This document shows, in pieces, positions 1-5,740 of a stretch of DNA of 6,733 nucleotides (position 1 is the first letter of the stretch; the number at the start of each line of letters is the position of its first letter). Position numbers and translations under genes: made by a program. Location: NCBI GenBank assembly GCA_018262385.1, contig JAGSPQ010000666.1, forward strand, positions 1 to 6,733, given 5' to 3'. Below the pieces are notes generated by a model, which worked only from the letters and a program-made list of their open reading frames with translations, did not search any database and was not told the origin of the DNA. Source of the DNA: Myxococcaceae bacterium (GTDB lineage: Bacteria; Myxococcota; Myxococcia; Myxococcales; Myxococcaceae).

Positions 1-481
1 CGGTCAACCCCGCGGACGGGGAGCTGAAGCAGTAGACGCCGGGGGTGAGGGTCAGGCCGGTCAGGTCCGGGTTGGTCAAGGTGAACTGGCACGGCTCGTT
101 CTGGAGCGTGGTCCACGCCGCATTCAGATCGCTCTGGGCCTGGATCGCGGGGGCGTCGGCGACGTGCTGCGCTCCACTCACCAGCCCCGGAGGAAAGCCG
201 GTGACCGCGGTGCCCGGGCTGAGCCCGAGGTCTCCGGTGATGACCGTCGGGCCGGTGTTGGTCACGGTGGAGGCGCCGAGCACGTTGAAGTTCCCCGCGG
301 TGCCGAGCACCACGGCGCCCTGACTGGTGCGCGTCGGCGAGGGGGGCGCTGGCGAGGGCGGGTTGCAGGCCGTGGCAGCCAACGCCAGACAGGCGATCAG
401 GACCCGGACGGGGCCCGCGCTGCCCTGGTGAGAACTGCCGAACCTGACTTCTGACACGCCTTCAGCCCTGTTGATGCCCAT
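1..481 (-). CDS. DUF3494 (ice-binding-like) family lipoprotein, N-terminal part, truncated by window edge
   Basis: 160 residues are visible from an ATG at 481; the C-terminus lies beyond base 1. The start has AGGAG at 491-487, five bases upstream. A hydrophobic signal stretch (about residues 25-36) leads to Cys39 in the context Ala-Thr-Ala-Cys, a relaxed lipobox. A Pro/Ser-rich linker (41-50) follows. From residue 57 on the sequence reads as the start of DUF3494: VVLGTAGNFNVLGAS, then TNTGPTVITGDLGLSPGTAV, GFPPG, and TLTPGVYCFSS at 144-154. Known members fold as a beta-solenoid with an adjacent helix, and some bind ice. Many relatives come from non-cold habitats, so ice binding is not assured here. 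The inferred location is exported and lipid-anchored at the cell surface or periplasm. A GTG at 457 would give a shorter signal peptide but lacks an equally good ribosome site. Family call is firm; lipidation is moderate. Confidence 0.85.
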   Translation of the reverse strand, partial: MGINRAEGVSEVRFGSSHQGSAGPVRVLIACLALAATACNPPSPAPPSPTRTSQGAVVLGTAGNFNVLGASTVTNTGPTVITGDLGLSPGTAVTGFPPGLVSGAQHVADAPAIQAQSDLNAAWTTLQNEPCQFTLTNPDLTGLTLTPGVYCFSSPSAGLT

Positions 482-796
482 TGCCGCTCCTGTTGAAGTG
501 AATGCGTCCTCAGACCGGAGCGGCGTCGACGCACTGTCGCCGCTTCCTGGGTCGGGGATCAGCCGTCCGAAGACCTACACTGCAGCTTCGGGGCCGTGCG
601 CGATCCACGCGCAAGCAGGCCAGCCTGGGGGAGGGCGAGCGGCGCAGCCCACCCGCGGCGGGCACCTTCCTGCCTCGAATGCGGCGGATTTGCTCGCCAT
701 GCCGATCCCCAGAGGCGCTGAGCGAGGTGGTCGCATTTTCACTCTGCTAGTCTGAAGGGAGCTGCTCGCCCCCGCCGAACTCGTCGCGAAGGATCA
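482..796. other. Divergent intergenic region (315 bases), no gene recognised
   Basis: It separates the minus-strand DUF3494 gene from the plus-strand PilZ-receiver gene, so it should hold promoters for both. Short plus-strand open frames here encode no recognisable protein and look like by-products of high GC. I see three minor elements. CCGAAG at 567-572 and CTTCGG at 586-591 form an inverted repeat with a 13-base loop. A weak minus-10-like TAGTCT sits at 748-753 (preceded by TGC), 43 bases before the ATG at 797, without a convincing minus-35. AAGGA at 789-793 is a ribosome site set unusually close (3 bases) to that ATG. No riboswitch fold, tRNA or T-tract terminator was recognised. Confidence 0.5.
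487..491 (-). promoter_or_regulatory. Ribosome binding site AGGAG for the DUF3494 gene
   Basis: On the minus strand the order is AGGAG, then CGGCA, then ATG at 481. The motif and five-base spacing favour this start over the in-frame GTG at 457. Confidence 0.6.
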
Positions 797-1777
797 ATGG
801 GTCTCACCCTCGAGTACGCCGACAAGTACCGACTGTGGTCCGACCTGATCCAGGGAAACACGGATCGCGTCTTTGTCCCCACCGACACCGACCAGAGCAT
901 CGGCGGCCAGGTCTCGGTCGAGCTGGTGCTTACCGGGCTGGACGTGCGGATCCAGATCTCCGGCGTGGTGATCGGCCGGCGCCGGCGCAGCGAGCGCTTC
1001 TCGGCCGGCGTCTACGTCCGCTTCACCGACGACGAGATCGAGAAGTGCCGCCGGTTCCTCGGCCTCGCCCAGGATCCGGTGCGCTACGAGAAGGGTCGCA
1101 AGGCGGTCCGGGTCGGGTGCGAGCTCAAGGCGCGCTTCCTGAAGCCGCCCCTGCCCGAGCACTGCCGGGTCACCAACCTCTCGCAGAGCGGCCTGCTGTT
1201 CGCCTGCCCGAGCCAGCTGGTCGCGAGCCAGCAGGTGACGATCGAGCTGGTGCTCGACGACGAGTCGATCGTCGAGCTGCGCGCCGAGGTCTCGCGCGAC
1301 CCCGACCATGAAGGGCTCGCCGGGCTGCGCTTCATCGAGCCGTCGCTGGACGCCTCCCGCCGGATCCATGCCGCCGTTGCTCGGCTCAGCGTCCCCACCG
1401 GCCAGACCAAGCCCCCGTCGCTCGTCGTCGCCGACGACGATCCGATGATCCTCAACTTCCTCGACAAGGCGCTCAGCCGGTTCGGCTACGAGGTCCACAA
1501 GGCGCGGCGCGGCGAGGAGGCCCTGGCGCTGGTGCGCGAGCTGCGCCCGAACCTGGTGCTGCTCGACATCCTGATGCCCGGAATCGACGGGGTCGACATC
1601 TGCAAGATGATGCGCGCCGACATCGAGATGGCCGACATCCCGGTCATCTTCCTCAGCGCCCTCGACCCCGACCGGCTCCACGCCGTGGCAGACGAGGCAG
1701 GAGCGTCGGACTACCTGATCAAGCCGGTCGCGCTCGCCGACCTGATCAACATGGTCGGCAGCTACCTGCAGCGCTGA
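797..1777 (+). CDS. PilZ-PilZ-receiver (REC) response regulator, predicted c-di-GMP effector
   Basis: 326 residues, three domains. Residues 1-92 resemble a degenerate PilZ barrel of the type multiplied in Myxococcus: the closing element AGVYVRFTDDE is present, but no RxxxR or NxSxxG motif. Residues about 95-195 are a canonical PilZ domain, with Arg101-x3-Arg105 (RKAVR), NLSQSG at 127-132, and the closing GLAGLRFIEPS; known PilZ domains bind c-di-GMP through these motifs. After a short linker, residues 208-325 form a CheY-like receiver: acidic pocket Asp213-Asp215, phospho-acceptor Asp257 in LLDILMPGIDG, Ser287 in LSA, and Lys309 in IKP. All phosphorylation residues are present and there is no DNA-binding output domain. 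Inference: a cytoplasmic regulator combining c-di-GMP and phosphorylation input and acting by protein contact. No histidine kinase is adjacent. It heads an operon with the hydrolase gene 3 bases downstream. Confidence 0.9.
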   Translation: MGLTLEYADKYRLWSDLIQGNTDRVFVPTDTDQSIGGQVSVELVLTGLDVRIQISGVVIGRRRRSERFSAGVYVRFTDDEIEKCRRFLGLAQDPVRYEKGRKAVRVGCELKARFLKPPLPEHCRVTNLSQSGLLFACPSQLVASQQVTIELVLDDESIVELRAEVSRDPDHEGLAGLRFIEPSLDASRRIHAAVARLSVPTGQTKPPSLVVADDDPMILNFLDKALSRFGYEVHKARRGEEALALVRELRPNLVLLDILMPGIDGVDICKMMRADIEMADIPVIFLSALDPDRLHAVADEAGASDYLIKPVALADLINMVGSYLQR

Positions 1778-1780
1778 CCG

Positions 1781-2617
1781 ATGCACCCCCGGCTGCCCCT
1801 GGTTCTCGGAGTCTGCTCGCTGCTGTGCGGCTGCGCGGCCAGCATGATGTTCCGGGTCAAGGTCGAGGACCTCGATTCGAGCCTGAAGCTGTTCCTCGGC
1901 GGCGGCGGCAACAGCACCGTCCTCCTCCATGGCCAGAGCGACGCGCTGCTGGTCGACACCAAGTACCGGATGTTCAGCCGCCGCCTTCGCCGCGAGCTCG
2001 AGGTGGAGCTCGCCCGCCACGTCCGCCGCATCGTCCTCACCCATGCTCACTCCGATCACGCCGCCGGCCTGCCGCTGTATCCGTCGACCGGCGCGGTGCT
2101 CGTCCACCCCAACGCCCGCCGCCGCCTCGAGGCCGAGGGAATCCGCGCCCCGTACGTCGAGGTCGACCGCGAGATCCGGCTCAACCTCGCCGGCGAAGAG
2201 GTGCACGTGCTGAGCGTCGGCAGCGGCCACACCGACGGCGACCTGGTCGCCCTGCTGCCCGGCCGCAAGCTGCTGGTGGCGGGAGATCTGATCACCAACG
2301 GCGTCGAGCCCTACTGCGACCCGAAGTTCGGCGGCGACATCCTCACCCTCGCGCGCACCTGGCCCAGGCTGATGGCGCTCGACTTCGAGACGGTGGTGCC
2401 CGGCCACGGCGAGCCGATGCCCCGCGCGCAGGTGCAGAAGCTGGCGGACTACCTCGTCGCGCTCGAAGCGGCGGTGCAGGCGGCGCGGGCGGCCGGGAAG
2501 ACCGAGGACCAGACGGCCGCCGAGGTGAAGCTGCCCGAGTATCCGCTCGACGAGGTGCTCTTCGTCAGCTCGCGCGAAGGCAACGTGCGCGCGATGTTCC
2601 GCGCGCTGGGCCGCTGA
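1781..2617 (+). CDS. Metallo-beta-lactamase-fold hydrolase, predicted lipoprotein
   Basis: 278 residues. A short signal peptide ends in the lipobox Leu-Cys-Gly-Cys with Cys18 as the lipidation site, so the enzyme should be anchored in the cell envelope. The MBL domain spans about residues 36-212 and begins LFLGGGGNSTVLLHG. It has the complete two-metal ligand set: His88, His90, Asp92 and His93 in THAHSDHAAG, His150 in GSGHTDGD, Asp169 in VAGDL, and His209 in VPGHGE. It is therefore expected to be an active metal-dependent hydrolase. The substrate cannot be read from sequence; relatives include glyoxalase II-like and beta-lactamase-like enzymes, and I see no basis for claiming antibiotic resistance. 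A helical C-terminal region (about 215-278) follows. The start lies 3 bases after the PilZ-receiver stop with no clear ribosome site, which suggests translational coupling. It converges on the hydroxylase gene. Confidence 0.88.
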   Translation: MHPRLPLVLGVCSLLCGCAASMMFRVKVEDLDSSLKLFLGGGGNSTVLLHGQSDALLVDTKYRMFSRRLRRELEVELARHVRRIVLTHAHSDHAAGLPLYPSTGAVLVHPNARRRLEAEGIRAPYVEVDREIRLNLAGEEVHVLSVGSGHTDGDLVALLPGRKLLVAGDLITNGVEPYCDPKFGGDILTLARTWPRLMALDFETVVPGHGEPMPRAQVQKLADYLVALEAAVQAARAAGKTEDQTAAEVKLPEYPLDEVLFVSSREGNVRAMFRALGR

Positions 2618-2622
2618 GCGGC
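2610..2622. repeat. Short inverted repeat across the stop codon between convergent genes
   Basis: GCCGC (2610-2614) and GCGGC (2618-2622) flank the three bases TGA, which are the stop codon of the hydrolase gene. The stop of the converging hydroxylase gene begins two bases later. There is no T-tract on either side, so this is not a classical intrinsic terminator. A short GC hairpin could still act in both directions. In DNA this GC-rich a five-base arm may be chance. Confidence 0.3.
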
Positions 2623-2623
2623 T

Positions 2624-3501
2624 TCAGGCCGTCTCGCGGGTGCCCTCTGGCAGCGCTTGCGGCGGGCTGGTGGGTTCGGCGGCCGTGCGCGGCAGGTCCT
2701 TCCACCGGAAGGGAGTGAGGAACTGGCCCCAGTAGGTCCGCGGGAAGTCGGGCATGTCGCCGATCCCCACCGCCCCGGTGAACTGCTGGTCCTTCGGGCT
2801 GTAGAACGTGCCGAACAGGCGATCCCACAGCAGCACCACCAGGCCGTAGTTGTGGTTCGCTTCCGCCATCGACGTCGAGTGGTGCCAGCGGTGGTTGGCC
2901 GAGGTGGCGAGCAGCACGTTGAAGAGGCCGGTCTTGTACGCGACGTTCGAGTGCTGGACCCAGCCGTGGATCGCGGTGAACGCGCCGTAGATGAGGAAGG
3001 TGTCCTGGTTGCAGCCGAAGACGATCAGCGGCGCGGTCTGGAACATCGTCCGGATCACCACCTCGAACGCATGAAAGCGGGTCGAGTTGAGCCAGTAGAC
3101 CTGTGGCGTGCCGTGGTGGGTCGCGTGGATGCGCCAGCCCAGCTCCAGCTCGTGCCCGAGCCGGTGAAACCAGTAACAGCCGAACTCGCCGACCACCACC
3201 GCCAGCAGCAGCTGCGCCAGCAACGGCCAGTGCGAGGGCCACAGGTCGTCAGGTCGTTGCGGACGTCCTCCCGCGAGGGCTGCCGCTCGGGCCAGTAGGG
3301 CAGCCTCTTCTCGAGCACCAGCAGCGAGAGGATCACCGGCACGGCGCAGATCAGGAACAGGCCCACCTCGGCCCCCTTGCGCCAGAGGGGATCGACGGGA
3401 AGGGCGAAAACGCGCAGCGCGCAAAAGCAGACGACCACCGGCCACGAAATCAACAACGGGTAGGCCAGGTATTCGGCTCCCGTGCGCAACACTCGAGTCA
3501 T
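2624..3501 (-). pseudogene. Sterol desaturase / fatty acid hydroxylase superfamily gene, frameshifted
   Basis: The gene starts at ATG 3501, with AAAGGGG at 3513-3507 five bases upstream. It reads MTRVLRTGAEYLAYP through two membrane segments to EDVRNDLT at base 3247. The continuation DLWPSHWPLLAQ is in another frame starting at base 3247 and runs to the stop at 2624. Restoring one base gives about 292 residues, a normal family length. The second part holds the di-iron histidine clusters of the fatty acid hydroxylase superfamily: HRLGH (HxxxH), HATHH (HxxHH), later VQH, and NHRWHH (HxxHH), plus NYGLVVLLWDRLFGTF. Such proteins are integral membrane oxygenases acting on sterols, fatty acids or other lipids; the substrate here is unknown. 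All catalytic residues survive, so this is either a recent inactivating deletion or a sequencing error. Each frame stays open well past the junction, so gene callers may report two overlapping pieces (about 3501-3055 and 3445-2624). Confidence 0.85.
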
Positions 3502-3556
3502 CTCGGCCCCTTTCCCAACCTGCTTCCCAACGGCCGCGTTTATTACCTCAACTTCC

Positions 3557-3638
3557 GGCGGCCCGGATCTGTACGAAAACTCTGACACCCCGCGGGGCCC
3601 GCGAGGGCAATCAAATCTGCGCCGCAGGCGGCCCGGAT
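3557..3638. repeat. 12-base direct repeat pair in a divergent intergenic region
   Basis: GGCGGCCCGGAT occurs at 3557-3568 and again at 3627-3638, exactly 70 bases apart, between the divergent starts at 3501 and 3651. The 10-base palindrome CCCCGCGGGG (3588-3597) lies between the copies. The arrangement is compatible with a regulator binding site shared by both genes. The words are GC-rich, so coincidence is possible. Confidence 0.4.
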
Positions 3639-3650
3639 TAAGCAGCCCGA

Positions 3651-4061
3651 ATGAGGATGCGCGAGTACGAGACGCTCTTCTGCCGGTTCCTCGCGATCCT
3701 CCACTTCGCCATCGCGCTCGGCGCCTTCGTCGGCGGGGGCGCGCTCGTCCTCGGGCCGGATCCCGGGGCGCCGCTGCCCCACCTGCTGGCCGGGTTCCTC
3801 CTCTACGGCGGGGTGGGTCTGAGCAACCTCATCGCCGGCTACTTCGCCGCGCGCCTGGAGGCCGGCCTGGAGATCCTCTCGGTGATCGCCGGGCTCTCGC
3901 TGGAGGTGTGGTTGTGCGCCGAGATCGTGCTGCTGCGAACCCTCCATTGGCTCCAGCCCGCCTACCTGGGCTTGAGCGTCTTCCTCGTGCTGTCTTCGAT
4001 CTGGATCTGGCGCGCCCGGCATCCGCGTCCGTTCGAGCTGGGGCGCGCGGTCCACCACTGA
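3651..4061 (+). CDS. Small four-helix integral membrane protein, function unknown
   Basis: 136 residues. Four hydrophobic segments are visible at about 13-35, 43-66, 74-95 and 101-121, with charged ends (MRMREYE at the start; RARHPRPFELGRAVHH at the end). The first segments contain small-residue runs such as GAFVGGGALVLG and LLYGGVGLSNLIAGYF. I recognise no family motif, no signal peptidase site and no catalytic residue pattern. The start is either ATG 3651 or ATG 3657, two codons later; neither has a clear Shine-Dalgarno sequence. TTAAGC at 3638-3643 is a weak minus-10-like element only 7 bases before 3651, so the message may have almost no leader. The gene is divergent from the hydroxylase gene (149 bases between starts) and converges on the GGDEF gene with 10 bases between stops. 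It looks like a real single gene: the hydrophobic pattern is coherent and the antisense frames are not. Confidence 0.72.
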   Translation: MRMREYETLFCRFLAILHFAIALGAFVGGGALVLGPDPGAPLPHLLAGFLLYGGVGLSNLIAGYFAARLEAGLEILSVIAGLSLEVWLCAEIVLLRTLHWLQPAYLGLSVFLVLSSIWIWRARHPRPFELGRAVHH

Positions 4062-4071
4062 CTGCACCCGC

Positions 4072-4857
4072 TCAGCGCCGCGCGGGGCCGCCGGCCGGGT
4101 GGGGCGCGTCGACGGAGGGCGGCGGCTCTTTCGGGCGGGGGATCTCGAGCAGCGGGCCGGTGATCCGCCGCGGTCCGCTCTTCTTGCGGTACATCGCCCG
4201 GTCGGCGGCGGCGAACAGCGAGGCCGGCCACAGGCTCGAGGGTTGATCGGGTGAGGCGATCGCGAAGCCGACGCTGGCGGTGACCTCCGGGGGGGCCGTC
4301 CGGCTCCGGGTCCGTGGCGCCCGGTTGTTGGCCGCCGACTGGGCGGGCACCGCGGCGCTGATCCGCTGCACCAGCGCCTCGGCCTGCTCGGCGTTGGTGT
4401 GCGGAGCGAGCACCACGAACTCATCGCCTCCCCAGCGCGCCGGCAGATCCGCGGCCCTGCAGGTCTTGCGCAGCGCATCGGCCACCACGCAGATCGCCGC
4501 ATCGCCTGCGTGGTGGCCCATCTGATCGTTGATCGCCTTGAGGTGATCGAGATCGATCACCAACAGCGCCAGCGGCTCGCCGTGCCGCTGGGCGTGGCGC
4601 ACTTCTCGCTCCAGGCACTCCTCGAAGTAACGCCGGTTGTGCAGACCGGTCAGCTGGTCGACCGAGCCGAGCGACCTCAGCTGGTCTTCCCGGCGGGCAA
4701 TCGCAGAGCCCACGATCGCCGCCACCACCGCACCGCTGGCCAGCGCGATCAGCCGGCTCAACGGGCTCTGCAGCTGGATCAGCACCACCGAGATCGAGGC
4801 GGCAAAGGCGACGCCGACCAGCGGGTAGAGCCAACGCGCGTACTGACCCCTGAACAT
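4072..4857 (-). CDS. Membrane-anchored GGDEF diguanylate cyclase
   Basis: 261 residues from ATG 4857. Two membrane segments (about 9-29 and 33-54) with almost no loop between them anchor the protein, so there is no sizeable periplasmic sensor. The cytoplasmic GGDEF domain (about 60-230) begins SVDQLTGLHNRR. It has the metal-binding stretch VIDLDHLKAIND (Asp102), the active site RWGGDEF at 141-147, and VTASVGFA and DRAMYRKK near its end. RAAD (Arg134-Asp137) lies five residues before GGDEF, the standard spacing of the product-inhibition I-site, so activity should be limited by c-di-GMP. The expected reaction is condensation of two GTP to c-di-GMP. A Pro/Arg-rich tail ends the protein. Start choice: GGAGG (4864-4860) is only two bases from ATG 4857; an in-frame TTG at 4869 is the alternative. 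It may supply messenger to the PilZ protein upstream, but many other cyclases are likely in the genome. Confidence 0.92.
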   Translation of the reverse strand: MFRGQYARWLYPLVGVAFAASISVVLIQLQSPLSRLIALASGAVVAAIVGSAIARREDQLRSLGSVDQLTGLHNRRYFEECLEREVRHAQRHGEPLALLVIDLDHLKAINDQMGHHAGDAAICVVADALRKTCRAADLPARWGGDEFVVLAPHTNAEQAEALVQRISAAVPAQSAANNRAPRTRSRTAPPEVTASVGFAIASPDQPSSLWPASLFAAADRAMYRKKSGPRRITGPLLEIPRPKEPPPSVDAPHPAGGPARR

Positions 4858-4880
4858 TGCCTCCGGCAATCCAATCGGCG

Positions 4881-4891
4881 TGCCTAAGGCA
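4881..4891. repeat. 11-base palindrome upstream of the GGDEF gene
   Basis: TGCCTAAGGCA has perfect five-base arms (TGCCT/AGGCA) around one central base. It lies 23 bases upstream of ATG 4857 in the divergent region between the GGDEF and DUF4124 genes. This placement would suit an operator or an overlapping promoter element, but there is no second copy in the window. Confidence 0.3.
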
Positions 4892-4976
4892 ACCCGCGCC
4901 GACCGACGACCGGGCTCCGCCGTGGCCGCAGATTTCCGTCAGTCGTGCGCTCAGCGCAGATGATGCGCTCGCCGCA

Positions 4977-5007
4977 TTGAATCGCCGGGGGGGAGTGCCG
5001 CTAAGCT
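4977..5007 (+). promoter_or_regulatory. Candidate promoter for the DUF4124 gene, possibly leaderless
   Basis: TTGAAT (4977-4982) and TAAGCT (5002-5007) resemble minus-35 and minus-10 elements, with a long 19-base spacer. Transcription would begin about 7-9 bases after the second box, at or next to ATG 5016. No Shine-Dalgarno sequence lies at a usable distance from that ATG (the GGGAG at 4990-4994 is 21 bases away), which fits a leaderless message. The elements are weak matches and unproven. Confidence 0.3.
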
Positions 5008-5015
5008 CGGGTTCG

Positions 5016-5684
5016 ATGGCTCGCACTCCGGCCGCGCTGATTCTGCTCCTGGTGGCGCCTGCGGCCTTCGCCCAGGCGGTCTATCGCTGGGTGGATGGCG
5101 AAGGGACGACCCACTACACCGACAACGCCGCCTCGATCCCGAAAGGGGTGACGGTGTTCGCCACCGAGGGAGACCCGATCTCCGAGATGGGCAAGCCCGG
5201 GCCGGTTCCGGTCGTGCCCCGGCCGGCGGCGGCCCAGGCGCGGGTGGAGGAGCCGCTCGAGCCGACGGTGCCCTCCGCCTCCGAGCAGTTCTGGCGCGGG
5301 CAGTTCCAGGTTGCCCGGGAGAAGATCCGCGCCCTGGAGGACGAGATCGAAGCCGACCGTCACCGGGTCGAGGACGTGAACGGCCTGCCGGTCGGGATCA
5401 GCTACAGCTGCGCGCCGGCGTACCTCGGCAGCTGGCCTCCGGTGAGCTACGGCACGTCGATCGCCGTCGGGCCACACGGCGTCAAAGCGCGCTTTGGTCC
5501 GGTGGCGCAGGCCGGCTACGTCCAGACCGTCGGCAGCTGCTTCCAGCTCATCAACCCCGAGTACGACCGGGCCCGGGCCCGCCTGGAGACGAACCGCGGT
5601 GCGCTCGGGCGCGCCCAGGAAGAGCTGCGCGATCTGGAGCGCCGGGCCGGCTTCGAGGCGGTGCCGCTGCAGTGGCGGCGCTGA
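5016..5684 (+). CDS. Secreted DUF4124 domain protein with predicted coiled-coil hairpin
   Basis: 222 residues. A signal peptide (about 1-19, MARTPAALILLLVAPAAFA) predicts export to the periplasm. Residues 20-46 are a typical DUF4124 segment, AVYRWVDGEGTTHYTDNAAS then IPKG. DUF4124 is a short module at the N-terminus of many proteobacterial envelope proteins, with no assigned activity. A Pro/Ala/Glu-rich linker (about 57-88) follows. Residues 90-122 (QFWRGQFQVAREKIRALEDE and on) and 181-211 (PEYDRARARLETNRGALGRA and on) are charged, heptad-like helices. Between them lies a Gly/Tyr/Pro-rich insert with the only two cysteines, Cys132 and Cys175, so a disulfide is likely after export. The start at 5016 is chosen because the signal peptide begins there; upstream in-frame codons encode no sensible protein. 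It is divergent from the GGDEF gene, and the tRNA gene starts 56 bases after its stop. Function unknown. Confidence 0.82.
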   Translation: MARTPAALILLLVAPAAFAQAVYRWVDGEGTTHYTDNAASIPKGVTVFATEGDPISEMGKPGPVPVVPRPAAAQARVEEPLEPTVPSASEQFWRGQFQVAREKIRALEDEIEADRHRVEDVNGLPVGISYSCAPAYLGSWPPVSYGTSIAVGPHGVKARFGPVAQAGYVQTVGSCFQLINPEYDRARARLETNRGALGRAQEELRDLERRAGFEAVPLQWRR

Positions 5685-5720
5685 CCCGTCGGCTTCATCG
5701 ATCGCCCGCGCCGAAAACGA

Positions 5721-5726
5721 TATAGA
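5721..5726 (+). promoter_or_regulatory. Candidate minus-10 box for tRNA-Arg
   Basis: TATAGA lies in a short A/T-rich patch (AAAACGATATAGA) that stands out from the GC-rich surroundings. It ends 14 bases before the first base of the tRNA. No convincing minus-35 box is visible at 16-18 bases upstream. Confidence 0.35.
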
Positions 5727-5740
5727 CCGCCCGTCGAGAA

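Noticed and set aside
471..755. Two short plus-strand frames (471-755 and 502-750) in the intergenic region
   Set aside because: No family resemblance, no ribosome site, and the first overlaps the start of the DUF3494 gene. They look like chance frames.
482..796. c-di-GMP riboswitch ahead of the PilZ-receiver gene
   Set aside because: None of the conserved GEMM core segments were seen, and no plausible paired architecture was found.
794..2407. 537-codon open frame on the minus strand
   Set aside because: It lies antisense to the PilZ-receiver and hydrolase genes, both of which have full domain motifs. Its product is a low-complexity His/Asp/Glu/Gln/Ala-rich string typical of antisense frames in GC-rich DNA.
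1781..2617. Antibiotic resistance metallo-beta-lactamase
   Set aside because: Only the general MBL metal site is present. Nothing in the sequence specifies beta-lactam as substrate, and most members of this superfamily do other chemistry.
3239..3260. Programmed ribosomal frameshift in the hydroxylase gene
   Set aside because: There is no X-XXY-YYZ slippery sequence or clear downstream structure at the junction, and this family is not known for programmed shifts.
3543..4502. 319-codon open frame on the minus strand
   Set aside because: It overlaps the membrane protein gene antisense and the GGDEF gene in the wrong frame; Arg/Pro/Ser-rich with no motif.
4857..5015. Upstream extension of the DUF4124 protein to base 4857
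   Set aside because: The frame stays open, but the signal peptide begins at 5016 and the upstream residues resemble no protein; the stretch serves as the divergent promoter region.
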